Assembly (NCBI GenBank): GCA_023362775.1
Contig: JALMGJ010000012.1
Location: 21,720,001-21,784,000, forward strand
Length of the DNA stretch: 64,000 bases
Source of the DNA: Charina bottae
Taxonomy: Eukaryota > Chordata > Lepidosauria > Squamata > Charinaidae
Reading direction: 5' to 3'
Positions within the stretch are counted from its first letter, which is position 1. Each line of letters opens with the position of its first letter. The notes beneath the pieces are model-generated. The model saw only the letters and a list, made by a program, of their open reading frames with translations. It was not told where the DNA came from and made no database searches. Shown here piece after piece: positions 49,981 through 62,545 of the stretch. The translations under genes and the position numbers were made by a program.

Positions 49981-50047
49981 TATCTGTATCTGTATCTGTA
50001 TCTGTATCTGTATCTGTATCTGTATCTGTATCTGTATCTGTATCTGT
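49981..50047 (+). repeat. (TATCTG)n hexamer array at the BovB 5' junction
   Basis: About 11 units of TATCTG. Immediately after the BovB tail the sequence ATCTGTATC resumes at 52486, so the array was the insertion site and supplies the target duplication. Confidence 0.93.
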
Positions 50048-50049
50048 TA

Positions 50050-52485
50050 TTATTTTCATTACAGGAGACTGGAATGCTAAGGTGGGTAGTCAGACGACAC
50101 CTGGAATTACAGGCAAGCATGGTCTAGGAGAACAAAATGAAGCAGGACATAGGCTGATAGAATTTTGCCAAGACAACTCACTGTGCATAACAAACACTCT
50201 CTTCCAACAACCTAAAAGACGACTTTATACATGGACTTCACCAGATGGTCGACACCGAAAACAGATTGACTACATCCTTTGCAGCCAAAGGTGGCGGACA
50301 TCTATACAGTCGGTAAAAACATGACCTGGAGCTGACTGTAGTTCAGATCACAAACTTCTTATTGCACAATTTAGAATCAGACTAAAGAGAATAGGGAAGA
50401 CCCACAGATCAGTTAGATATGAGCTCACTAATATTCCTAAGGAATATGCAGTGGAGGTGAAGAATAGATTTAAGAGACTAGATTTAGTAGATAGGGTCCC
50501 GGAAGAACTATGGACAGATGTTCGCAACATTGTTCAGGAGGCGGCAACAAAAAACGTCCCAAAGAAAAAGAAAACCAAGAAGGCAAGATGTCTGTCTGCT
50601 GAAACACTGGAAGTAGCCCAAGAAAGAAGGAAAGCAAAAGGCAACAGTGATAGGGGGAGATATGCCCAATTAAATGCAAAATTCCAGAGGTTAGCCAGAA
50701 GAGATAAGGAATTATTTTTAAACAAGCAATGTGCGGAAGTGGAAGAAGACAATAGAATAGGAAGGACAAGAGACCTCTTCCAGAAAATTAGAAACATCGG
50801 AGGTAAATTCCAGGCAAAAATGGGTATGATCAAAAACAAAGATGGTAAGGACCTAACAGAAGCAGAAGAGATCAAGAAAAGGTGGCAAGAATATACGGAA
50901 GATCTGTATAGGAAGGATAATAATATCGGGGATAGCTTTGACGGTGTGGTCAGTGAGTTAGAGCCAGACATCCTGAAGAGTGAGGTTGAATGGGCCTTAA
51001 GAAGCATTGCTAATAACAAGGCAGCAGGAGACGATGGTATCCCAGCTGAACTGTTTAAAATCTTGCAAGATGATGCTGTCAAGGTGATGCATGCCATATG
51101 CCAGCAAATTTGGAAAACACAAGAATGGCCATCAGATTGGAAAAAATCAACTTATATCCCCATACCAAAAAAGGGAAGCACTAAAGAATGTTCAAACTAT
51201 CGAACAGTGGCACTTATTTCACATGCCAGTAAGGTAATGCTCAAGATCTTGCAAGGTAGACTCCAGCAATTCATGGAGCGAGAATTGCCAGATGTACAAG
51301 CTGGGTTTAGAAAAGGCAGAGGAACTAGAGACCAAATTGCCAATATCCGCTGGATAATGGAGAAAGCCAGGGAATTTCAGAAAAACATCTATTTCTGTTT
51401 TATTGACTATTCTAAAGCCTTTGACTGTGTGGATCATAACAAATTGTGGCAAGTTCTTGGTGGTATGGGGATACCAAGTCATCTTGTCTGCCTCCTGAGG
51501 AATCTGTATAACGACCAAGTAGCAACGGTAAGAACAGAGCACGGAACAATGGACTGGTTTAAGATTGGGAAAGGAGTACGGCAGGGTTGTATACTCTCAC
51601 CCTACCTATTCAACCTGTACGCAGAACACATCATGCGACATGCTGGGCTTGAGGAATCCAAGGCTGGAGTTAAAATCGCTGGAAGAAACATTAACAATCT
51701 CAGATATGCAGATGATACCACTTTGATGGCTGAAAGCGAGGAGGAGTTGAGGAGCCTTATGACGAAGGTGAAAGAAGAAAGTGCAAAAGCTGGGTTGCAG
51801 TTAAACCTCAAAAAAACCAAGATTATGGCAATGAGCTTGATTGATGACTGGCAAATAGAGGGAGAAAAAGTGGAGGCAGTGACAGACTTTGTATTTCTAG
51901 GCGCAAAGATTACTGCAGACGCTGACTGCAGCCAGGAAATCAGAAGACGTCTACTTCTTGGGAGGAGAGCAATGGCAAATCTTGATAAAATAGTTAAGAG
52001 CAGAGACATCACACTGACAACAAAGGTCCGCATAGTTAAAGCAATGGTATTCCCTGTAGTAACCTATGGCTGCAAGAGCTGGACCATAAGGAAGGCTGAG
52101 CGAAGGAAGATAGATGCTTTTGAACTGTGGTGTTGGAGGAAAATTCTGAGAGTGCCTTGGACTGCAAGAAGATCAAACCAGTCCATACTCCAGGAAATCA
52201 AGCCAGACTGCTCACTTGAGGGAATGATATTAAAGGCAAAACTGAAGTACTTTGGCCACATCATGAGAAGACAGGATACCCTGGAGAAGAAGCTGATGCT
52301 AGGAAAAGTGGAAGGCAAAAGGAAGAGGGGCCGACCAAGGGCAAGATGGATGGATGATATTCTGGAGGTGACAGACTCAACCATTGGGGAGCTGGGGATG
52401 GTGACGGCCGACAGAAAGCTCTGGCGTGGACTGGTCCATGAAGTCACGAAGAGTCGGAAACGACTGAACGAATAAACAACAACAA
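50050..52485 (+). pseudogene. BovB (RTE) LINE, nearly intact ORF2, plus strand
   Basis: One reading frame runs from 50082 to the natural stop at 52475, about 800 codons, broken only by a TGA at 50322-50324 where the copy at 27577-30331 has AGA. Domains in order: second half of the endonuclease (GDWNAKVGSQ at the start, RLYTWTSPDGRHRKQIDYIL, SSDHKLL near 50343), a linker, RT blocks (NNKAAGDDGIPAEL, RKGRGTRDQIANIRW, FIDYSKAFDCVDHNKL, RQGCILSPYLFNLY, RYADDTTLMAESEEEL near 51705), and the C-terminal WTIRKAERRKIDAFELWCWR and GKRKRGRPRARWMDD. The 3' end reads CGACTGAACGAATAAACAAC. The 5' end is truncated inside the endonuclease. The two copies differ by a small fraction of residues, so both are recent. 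Confidence 0.96.
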
Positions 52486-55400
52486 ATCTGTATCATCAAT
52501 ATCTCCAATTTCTTAGGACACTTTTGTAACTGAACAGAAGATTATTCATTACTTGAATACTTTAAGGGCTAAATATTACAGGTATTAGTGATATTACTAG
52601 ATAAGATGTCTACATGTAACAATGCTGCAGAAAAGATTGGTCAGGAGATTTCAACTCAGAAACAATGAATGAAAGACAATATATAGACAAACCTCAATCC
52701 TTTCCATTACTCTGCCAGTCTTACGATAATGGGTGATAAAGGAAGCATATACAAATGGCTGGCTAGGAGCTTGCTATATAAAACTAGCTTTATGAAAATG
52801 CTAACTCTTAAATATTTTGCATCAGATTATTATGATTACATGTGTAACAACTTCATCTGTATATACATACAATAAAGAAATAAATATTTCTAAAGGAAAT
52901 AATTAAAGGAATTATTGATATTTTTTCCATGCTGTATAGTTCGAATGCTATTTGATCTGTCTTCTCCCTATTCCTCACAAAACTTTAAAGTTTTGATCTT
53001 TCATAAAAAAAAATACCACAGAAGCTATTTCCATTTTGAACACTGATGACCCGGGAAGTACCAATACTAGATATTAGCTTATCAGGGATTCAGTGCATTA
53101 ACTCTACATAAAGGCATTGCTATTTGTCTTTTAATTATTTATACAGATGTAACACTATCCACTGACCTGAAGTATTGGAAGTTTACTGCCTTGTCATCTG
53201 TGAAGTGCTAAGATTCCTGTTATGCTACTTTTGAGATAAAACTGCACTTGATCATCAGCTGTGTGCACTTGAGGAAGAGCACCACCCATAGTTACAAAAA
53301 TGTAAGATGTATTCCAGGATGCGTGAAAAACATTATTTTGTGCACACTTGTGTCTGCTTTGCTCTATTTTGCATCATCCAGTCAATATACCTAAAGAAAA
53401 AACAACACTGATACGCAAGATCTTCATTCCTACACACAAGATCACCCTCCCCAGAACTTTTGGTTGATACTGATTTTACTTTAACATCTCATGCTGGTTT
53501 AATATGCTCATGGTTCTACACACTGGCTTGGATCACAGTGCTATGCTCCAGTTATAAAAGTCCCTCTGGAAGGAAATATTGTTTTCAGTTCCTCATAGCT
53601 CTATTGATGGAATGCAGGAGATCTATCCCCCATCTCCCCTGAGAAATCTAAATGGGAACTGGAGGCTGTAGGAATTGGCTGGACTGCTGGACCTCTGCTG
53701 CTCAGAGACCTACCACTGGCAGAAGCAAACTAAGGATCCAATCCATTACCAAATCATATAAGCCAACATCGTTTTTCTAATGTAACAATGATTTTATTTT
53801 TATTTGATTCACTCTTGGTGAACAATAGAACACGGACTGTGTTTTAAAAGTAAATTTTCATTTTCATTTTTTCCAAGCAGCTGGAGCCAAAATGTTTTCA
53901 TAGTGGTTGGCAGTAACCACAAGAATTAAGGCACTGCTTTTCTGCTGCATGGTTGGTGCTATTCTAAGCCAATAGCATATTTAAATCCACACCAATTAAA
54001 TCAATACAGCAGTGTTCCCTTCAAGGTGAGACCAAATAAACCTGTCTGAAGCCCTGAGAAATAGACTTTGCAGTATATTTTGAGTGCTAAGTGCCTTTCA
54101 GTCCAGAGATCTGTCATTAAATAATCATTAGCCATCATTCATTCTTCCTAAAAAGCTTAACATCTAAACTTGTCCAGCATCCACTAAAGTATTAGTATAG
54201 ACTACAAAGTATTCATTAGCTTGCAGGGATGTGGATACACTTCACTTTAAAAATGTACTGACACGGTATAGCACACAGTGGAACAAGAGAGCTTTGCACA
54301 CAACTTTCCTCACCTTATTGCTTTTCAAGTTCTTTTAATTTGCTTCCCTTACATGGAAGGGTTAAAAGTGCTGGCAAGCTTTTTCAAAAGAAGTATCGCT
54401 TACCAGCAGCCTTGTCAAGATATAATACTGCAAGTTATTTTTTTCAAAAAACATTGTTTGCCCATACATTTATGGATTGCTGTTCAGTCCCAATTTTATG
54501 TAGCTGGAGATTTCTGACCCTTTGCTAATTCCAATTTTTGTTAAACTTTGGGAAAAGAAATGGATACTATAATTAATTAAAATGTTTCCATAGTGTTTTA
54601 ATGAGAGTCACCTATGCCATACATTTCTTGATACTGAAGCACACTTTTAAACCTCTGAAAATTTCACAAAAATAATCCATGCATATTCTGTCACTAATTT
54701 CAATATACTGCAATTGTGATACTCAATGTTCTTATTATAAAGGAGTGTGTGTGTGTGTGTGTGTGTGTATTATTGATATTATACTAGTGTAGGCATTAGG
54801 TTCCTATTCATTTTGCACTGCCATGCCGAATAACATTATCACTTTACACAGGCTGAATTCTATAAATTATTTACTGGTCAGAGGAAACATAATTTTACAT
54901 GTGAAATCATAAGCCAATTACAGTAGTTTTGGATGTATAAGTGCAATCAGCTTGTTATGTAACAGGGCCTCAACAAAATGCACAATGATGATGATTAAAG
55001 AAAATTTATCAATAGTAGTATATCAGTATAAATAATGCTAATTGAATCATAGTATTTTATGATCTAATATCTTCTTTAAAAAGTGGGAATAGGAACAAAC
55101 TATAGCAAATACGGAAAGTCAGAGAAACAGTATGAAAAACAAAATGCAATTCAGATTAAAGGAAAACAAAATGCAATTTCTATCTATCCTCTCCACACAA
55201 GATTGCAGGGAATCCATTTTGTATGAACTATTTCTCAGTGTTCTTTTTGTATTTTAAGGAAATTGTTATCTTCAACCATTTTAGGTTTCTCCTTCTACAG
55301 TACAGTGAAATAACTTCCTCCATAGCAAAAGCTGGAAAAACTGGTCTGGTCAAGAGAAGGATGTATATGAAATCAAATTTAGGATAGAGCTGTACATTCT

Positions 55401-57559
55401 TAACATATGTATTACATTTAAAGAAACATAAGGACATCAGCACCACAGTTATGCAACAACAGAATCTATCATTTAATTAATAATACAAGAGAGAGAACAT
55501 GAGCCAAATGAAAGGCCTTATAGGAAAAATGGAATTGCAATTTTTACTATGAACTGAATACATTAAAGGATGCATATTCATATCCTTAAGTCTGCCTTTT
55601 TATTTATTGTTTTGCTATAGTATAGGCTATAGCTAAACTAGCATAATAAAGTAATCACAATTTTGAAAATGCTCCATCCTCTACATATGAAAATATTATT
55701 TTCATATGACACCAGCTCTTAAAGATATGCTAAATTACAAAAGGGAAAAAAAGATCAATAAAAGCAATTCATTCTGGAGTATCAAACGGCACTACATAGT
55801 GGTATAACTTCAATAAAACCAGTATTCTGGATTTTACATTCTGAAGCATGATTACTATTTTATTGAAAAGTATAAGGGTAACAAACTATTTTAAATTGCA
55901 ATCATTTTGAAACCGAGTTGCAACTTATCCTGATTCTTTATGAACAGACCAGATTCTTATTGGAAATCGATGAGAAGGCAGGTAAAATTAGATAGCCATG
56001 ATTTGCCAGGAAATCAATAAGAGATTGAGCAATATCAGAAACTAAAAATGGAGTGTCTCACAGACACTGAAAAAAAAGTGTCCATAAAGAAAATGTTAAT
56101 TTTTAACATGTGAAGATATTTTAAATACCACAAAACATCAAAGTTCATGCAAAAATTAAGTTTTATTAGTATTTGGCCTCTACCTATTATATATATAAAA
56201 AGTGTACACATCATTTATTTCTACTACTATGGCATGCCAGAAAACAGTTCACTAGATTATTTGAGGAGTTATTATTACAAAAGCTTTAAAAAGAGAATAC
56301 CAATCCAAACCAATAAATTGAATAGAGGACTATTTCAACAGCCCCTTAATATGATTTCTGTAATAAGAAATTGAAAAAAAAAACACCCCGTACAGACAAG
56401 AAATCTAGTTAATTTTATTTTTCAAAAGCCACTGATACCAGAGTAAGAACTGCATACATGCATGCAGGTAATTAATATTACTGTAATAAAAAGAAAAATG
56501 TTGATATACATTTGTATTTTTTCTTCTGTAAAATTCAATAATATCACTTCCTGACCGATTAAGAGTCTCTATTCAGAGCCTCTTTATATATTTCTTCAGC
56601 CATGACTATTAAGGTAAATTCTGAGTATGTGACAGTACAGACAGTATACCAAATTGTTCATTTTGCATAATTCTTACGATTTGTCAGTGAAATGATCTTG
56701 CTGCAGTGAAATGATCTTGCTGCACATCATTAAGTAAATACTAAAAAAGTTATCTAAAATCATATTCCCAAAATAAAAGACTAGCTTTGCTATGGAGAGA
56801 CAGCACTTTGCTAGGCTGCATAAAAAAATAAAGAGGGGAATGGGATTAAAAAGAAAATGGAAGATTAATTAAACACTTCTTAGTGACAAATAAATGCCAT
56901 TGGCAGGATAATCCTAAAAACTATTTTGCAAGGCAAAATAATGGATAGCATTTGATTTGTGGCTCGCTGAAAGTGTAAGGTTTTGAAAGTCACTGCAGTG
57001 ATGCATTGCACACAGAAGGATCTTTTCTTTGAACAGAACAAATTCTCTGTCAGATGAATTTCCTTCAGCAGAGAAAGAAATCTGGATCCAATCTGTTCTT
57101 TTTATTTATTCCACAGCTTTAAACAGCTAAGGAGCAATCACCAAGTTTAATTATGTCTAAAATATAAAAACTCATTCTATATAAGAGTTTTTTTACATTT
57201 TGGACATGAGATATCATATATTTCTAATAGAATATAGAGTAACCATTTACATCAGTATGAAAATTCTGCAGAATGGCTATAGTGTAATGCTTGCTTACTT
57301 ATAAAAATTACCAAAAGGACTTGCTAAAGTTCAGTTTTCACCACCACCCAGAAAAACAACATTAATCTGTCAGGTGAATTAGGCCTGCTCCTTGGTTATC
57401 AAAAATTGCAAATCCTCTCTCCCAAGTAAATTTAACACACTTAATCTCACATTAAGATATACATACATATCTATCATGCTATTCCCTTTCAGGGCAGGCA
57501 ACATTATGAAAATAGTAATCCAAATAAATTAAAGATATGAAATAAGAAAAGGAACTATA
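52486..57559. other. WDR7 upstream intron, no gene seen
   Basis: About 5 kb of AT-rich sequence with a (GT)n at 54744-54769 and nothing else I can name. The open frames at 53460, 54278, 54340, 55228 and 56147 are short, without motifs or reliable splice sites. Confidence 0.5.
54744..54769 (+). repeat. (GT)n microsatellite
   Basis: About 13 GT dinucleotides. Confidence 0.92.
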
Positions 57560-58680
57560 GATAATTCTATACCATCACCATGTTCTACACCTCTCCAACC
57601 CCTATTCTTGCAAACCATCCTTGCTTCTATCACTTCAATGCCCTACTTTTTGTTCTTCTAACGTTTCATCTTTCTTTCTGAGGTTCTCATCCACTTCCTT
57701 TATCTTTCTCTAACTCTCAGCCCATTCCGTCTCTTTCATATTTTTTGATCTGTAGCTCAGTCTTCATTTGTGCTTTCTATGTGACCAACTACCTCAAAGT
57801 ACTTAGTTTCTCATATTTATTCAGCATGCATTCATTCTTGACTCTATCTCTTTTTGGATTACCTCACATGCCTGAGTACCCCATTCTCACTGTATTCAAC
57901 TTACTTTTATGTTTATCCTAATATACCCAACTGTCACTACCATATACAAAGTAGGCCGAAGCATGCTCTTATACACATTCATATTTATTTAAACATTAAT
58001 TCTTCACAAAAATCCACATATGACCCACTATTTTTGTATTGATTTTAGCATATTAATTTCTCAAATGTCCTAATGGTAAACATTCTACCAACTCATCTAT
58101 TTGTTCAGGTTTTTTTATCATATATATGTAACTTGCAAACATTCATTTTATTTTCACTGTCAAACACAATTATTTTGGTCTTTGATACATTAATTTTCAA
58201 TCCATACTCCTTTTTGCATCATGCAATCTTTTGAACATTACAATAATAATGCTATATAATATATAATAGTATTCATGTTATCATAGGCTTTCTATAAATC
58301 AACTAATGTACAATAAACTTTTTACAGGAATACTGTTCTGTATGACCTTCTGAAGAGCAAAGATCTGGTCTCCATCCTTCCTGAGCTGCATTTTACTTCC
58401 CAACTTTTGCTCACCGTAAGAAGAATTCAGTAACTTCTACCAAATACCTTGCCTAGCACAATTAACAAATTATATTTTTATATAGTTTTTGTATACACTG
58501 TTGCTACCTTTCCCTTTCTACAGGGGAACAATAAAGCTTATATTATTCTAATTGTCAGGCAACTGGAATAATAAATGCAATCTTCCAATTGTTAAGCACC
58601 TATGATATCTTCACATGCATGTTAAATATAGCCACTCCATAAGCAAGCCATACTTATCTTTTAACATTTCCCAATTTATG
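57560..58680 (-). pseudogene. Degenerate RTE-type LINE, reverse transcriptase part
   Basis: On the minus strand: YCTLVDL followed by KAYDN (RT block with one stop, near 58300), EYGLKINVSKTKIIVFDSEN (near 58160-58205), VYGSDSWVY-like (near 57940) and GNPKRDRVKNECM (near 57850). These are ordered blocks of an RTE-group reverse transcriptase of a type different from BovB. Stops are frequent. Its 5' part is probably the piece at 61090-62200, with later insertions between them. Confidence 0.7.
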
Positions 58681-58686
58681 TATTTA

Positions 58687-59000
58687 GTAAAGGTAAAGGT
58701 TCCCCCCGCACAGTTGTGCAGTCGTGTCCGACTCTAGGGGCCGGTGCTCATCTCCGTTTGTTAGCCAAAGAGCCAGCGTTGTCCGAAGATGCTTCCATGG
58801 TCATGTGGCCGGCATGACACACGTGGAACGCTGTTACCTACCCACCGAAGTGGTACCTATTCATCTACTTGCATTTACATGCTTTCGAATTGCTAGGTTG
58901 GTAAGAGCTGGAGCTAGTGCGGGAGCTCACTCCGTCACGCGGGACTAGGGATTCGAACCTCCGAACCCTGGTGTCTTACCCACTGAGCCAGCACGCCCCT
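58687..59000 (-). mobile_element. Sauria-type SINE, minus strand
   Basis: Plus strand: GTAAAGGTAAAGGTTCCCCC tail complement, TCGTGTCCGACTCTAGGGGC, the body, and the tRNA-like head complement ending CACTGAGCCAGCACGCCCCT. The repeat atttatgtattta at 58674-58686 and 59009-59021 may be the target duplication, though both sites are in low-complexity AT-rich DNA. About 25 bp of the head region (between the B box and A box) are missing compared with 14975. Confidence 0.9.
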
Positions 59001-59008
59001 TATTTATT

Positions 59009-60775
59009 ATTTATGTATTTATTTACATATTATTCAAATTTATATCACTGCCCATCTCATATATATGACTCTGGGTGATTTACAAACAATTACAGGTAGT
59101 CCTCCAGTTCGGACTAGAATTTCCGTTGCTAAGCGATGTGGTCATAAAGCGCAATGTCACGTGACTGCATTGCTTAGTGACGGCAATCCCGGCAGTCCCT
59201 GTTGCCATCATTAAGTGAAAATCCTGGGTCATTAAGCGAGTACCTCATGTGACTGCGACTTGCGACTTGCGACTTCCTGCCGGCTTCCCACAAGCAAAGT
59301 CAATGGGGAACTGGCTGGAAGTTGCAAATCTCGGGCAGCTCACAAGCAGGCTGGAGAGAGGGTGAGTACTATGGAGTGAGGCAGGGGCTGCTGCGGCTGG
59401 GGAAGGGGTGCTGCGGCGGCATATGAGTGTGTGTGGGCTGGGGGTGCTCCATTACAGTGCTCTTTGGGAGAAAAGCGGCAGGAGCGACTTGCAACCTTCC
59501 CTCCGGATTCTCCATTGACTTTGCTTGTGGGAAGCCAGCAGGGAAGATCGCAAATGGCGATCACGTGACTGTGGGATGCTGCAGCCATCATAAGTGTGAG
59601 CTAGTTGCAAAGCTCCCAGATCGCAATCACGTGATCACAGGGGTGGTGCAATGGCCACAACTTTGAAGACTGGTCATAAGTACTACTCGTTCAGCACCAT
59701 CACAACTTTGAATGGTCGCTGAATGAGCAGTCATTAACTGAGGACTACCTGTAAAACAAATATAAAAAGAACAAAAAAAGAACAATACAATTTAAAAATG
59801 GGGGGGAAAAGTAAAAGCATATTAAAAACCATCAAAAAATACATAAAACTCATAGCTGAGATAATCCCATTCATCAAAACAATCAATACAGCCACTGCAC
59901 TGGCTCCACCACACTCCTGGGGCCCCATGTCTGTTGGTAAAACTATGTCTTCAGGGCCTTGTGAAAAGCCAGCAGGGTCAGGGCCAATCTGATCTCCAGG
60001 GGGATGAAGTTGCACAGGGTGGGTGCCATGGCAGAAAAGCTCTCTTCCTGGGTCCCACCAGATGACCCTCTCTGGCTGACGGGACCCACAACATGTCCCT
60101 CCTGCTGGACCTAATGGGATGGGTAGATGTAATTGTGGAGAGGTGGTCCCTCAAGTAACTTGGTCCCATACCATGGAGGGCTTTATAGGTCATTACAAAA
60201 AGCCTTGAATTGAACCTGGAAGGAAACTGGCAGCCAATGCAGCTTGTGAAGCAGAGGTGTGATGTGCGCAGATTGTGGAACACACATAACTGCCCATGCG
60301 GCTAGATTTTGAATCAGTTGAAGCTTCGAAATACTCTTCAAGGGCAGCCCATGTACAGCACACTGCACTAATCCATACAAGAGGTGACTAAAGTGAGTGA
60401 CTGCAAGCAGGGCTCCCAGTCCAGGAACTGGTGCAACTGATGCACAAAACATGTAATTGTGCAAGGGTCCTCCTGGCCATGGCTGCTGCCTGTTCTTTGA
60501 GCTGGAGCCGTGACCCCAGAAGGCCCCCCAGATTGTACACAGGTCCTTTTTCAGGTACTGCAATCCCATCCAGTGCAAAAGATGGAAAGTCCCCAGAACT
60601 GGGGGGCCTAACACACAAAACCACTCTGTCTTGCTTGGGTTGAGCTGAAGCATGTTGTTCCCCATCCAAAGCCCCACAGCCTCCAGGCACCAAGACAGGA
60701 CCTCCACAACATCATCTAGTTGGCCCAGGGTGGAGATACAGTATAAAGCTGTATATCATCAGCATAGTGATGATA
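59009..60775 (-). pseudogene. CR1 LINE 3' half, split by a Tigger-like element
   Basis: The terminus (ATTATTTATGTATTTATTTA, then GACTCTGGGTGATTTACAAA) lies at 59009-59092. The rest continues at 59752 after the insertion. Minus-strand frames from high to low coordinates read HHYADDIQLYTV (near 60760), VLSWCLEAVGLWMGNNMLQL, NPSKTEWFCVLGPP, NYMFCASVAPVPGLGALLAV, LQLIQNLAAWAVMCVPQSAH, PLLHKLHWLPVSFQVQFKAF and YGTKLLEGPPLHNYI. One or two shifts occur. It lacks everything upstream of the YADD block. Confidence 0.9.
59093..59751. mobile_element. Tigger-like fold-back element inside CR1, 659 bp
   Basis: Starts CAGGTAGTCCTCCAGTTCGG and ends ACTGAGGACTACCTG, flanked by TA at 59091-59092 and 59752-59753. 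The interior is palindromic: the 23-mer at 59284-59306 (CTTCCCACAAGCAAAGTCAA and TGG) is perfectly complementary to 59512-59534, with imperfect pairing beyond. It splits a CR1 copy, so it moved after that CR1 inserted. Confidence 0.9.
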
Positions 60776-60913
60776 ACGCACACCGTTACACCATCTATAC
60801 CTGCAACCTTACAATTTTTCAACATTCTCTCAGCATTTTTAAAAATTTCCTTTTCATCATTTTTTTCCTGGAAACTACATTATGTGAAGAACCAACTCCT
60901 CTACGAAGTTTGT

Positions 60914-61070
60914 AATGCTGGGAAAGGTAGAAGGAAGGAAAAGAAGAGGACGACAAGAAGCAAGATGGTTACACTCAATTACAGCAGCAATAGGTGCACT
61001 ATTGGAAGATCTAAAGGGCCAGGTTGGGGACAGGTCATGCAGGAGAAACTCCATCTTCTATGTGGTTGCT
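60914..61070 (+). pseudogene. BovB/RTE C-terminal relic
   Basis: Plus-strand reading gives AGKGRRKEKKRTTRSKMVTL in one phase; the related frame matches the GKVEGRKRRGRQEARWLHSI layout of BovB ORF2 ends. Short and shifted. Confidence 0.6.
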
Positions 61071-61089
61071 AAGACTCACTGATGTATCA

Positions 61090-62230
61090 CTATTATTCCA
61101 ATACATACTGTATCTCTAAAATGCTCCTTCCAGCACTCCTTCACTTCAGTTTCATCCCAAAGGATGTCATTGCTTTATTTTTAATTCTATTCACTCTGTT
61201 GGAAGTTCCTTGTTTAGGTCCTTTTACCCACTTCCAAAACAATATTTTTATTTCCGTCAACATTGCATTGTATTTTCTCTGTCTCTTTTAATCATAGCTA
61301 TTCCTTGATCTGTTTGATTACATTCACTGCAACTATCTTCTCTCTATAAACATTATACACCATCTTTCTCTCATCATTTTATGCAAGGATCATTCTTTTA
61401 CTGTATGTGCATTTTTTCTTCCATAGCATTGTTTACTTCAACATTTCACAAAGGTTTATTTTTACATACTTCGTATTAGCATAACTTCAAACATTTTTGC
61501 TACTCTGTAACATGATTTTTCTACTTCATTCTAAACAGCTTCATTAAGTTCACCTTCCTTCATTCTGTTATGGGATTCATCCATTTTCCAGAGTATTTTT
61601 CCCCCATACAGGACTCATGGTTTCCTTTGCTGCAATTGTTCTACTTATTTCTTATTTCTTTCACTTATTTCCTTTTCTTCCATGTCCATTTTCCCCAAAT
61701 CTGCTATGGACACTGCCAAACAGTGATGCCCCATGTTCAGAATCTCTCATTACTTTTGTAACCTTCACTTATTCTGTCAATCTTTCATCATAAACAACTA
61801 AATCGATGATGCTTTTAGATTTATACACTCTTTTGCCATGTGTACATATGAATGGACTCAAATAGTTTCACAGGAACAGACGAAGAGATCTTTTTCTAAG
61901 TGGTTTCTCTAGTATCATACCCATCCATTCTTAGGTTGCTGAATGGCCCAATAACTTGTCTGGACTTTCTCATCTTGTCCCCACCTATTCATTCATGTCA
62001 TCTTACAGGACATTTTCCCCCTGGATTGCACTCATTTAGGATCTTGTACAATTTCCCCCCAAACCCATCTCTGGTTCTTCCATTATCACCATTCACTGGA
62101 GCATAACATGCAACTACCCCTAACCTGTGGATTGCAACTTTCATAGAAAACCTCAGTAACCTAGAGGACACCAAATCGTACCTTCTGACATTATATTTAA
62201 ATCTTTTTGTTCCTAATTAAGCTTGTATCT
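61090..62230 (-). pseudogene. Degenerate RTE-type LINE, endonuclease part
   Basis: On the minus strand from 62130 down: VVACYAPVNGDNG (the YAP motif of RTE endonucleases), GGKLYKILNEC, QVIGPFSNLRMDGY, then YKSKSIIDLVVYDERLTE (near 61810) in the order expected for an RTE endonuclease. Many stops. Pairs with 57560-58680. Confidence 0.65.
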
Positions 62231-62300
62231 TCATTTCCCTTCATATATTCTTCAGCCACAGCCCAGGAGCTCAGACCATTTTCACTTCAATCTATTATAC

Positions 62301-62302
62301 TG

Positions 62303-62358
<56 letters not shown>

Positions 62359-62360
62359 TT

Positions 62361-62405
<45 letters not shown>

Positions 62406-62545
62406 TTTTCTTTTCTTTTCTTTTCTTTTCTTCTTTCTTTTCTTTTCTTTTCTTTTCTTCTTCTCTTCTCTTCTTTTTTTCTTTTTCCCTTCCTTCCTTC
62501 CTTCCTTCCTTCCTTCCTTCCTTCCTTCCTTTCATTCATTCATTC
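62301..62545 (+). repeat. Pyrimidine-rich compound microsatellite (CTTT, CTTTT, CTTC)
   Basis: Blocks of CTTT, then TTTTC, then CTTC and CATT repeats over about 245 bp with almost no purines on the plus strand. Two overlapping 135-142-codon frames across it are artefacts. Confidence 0.95.
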
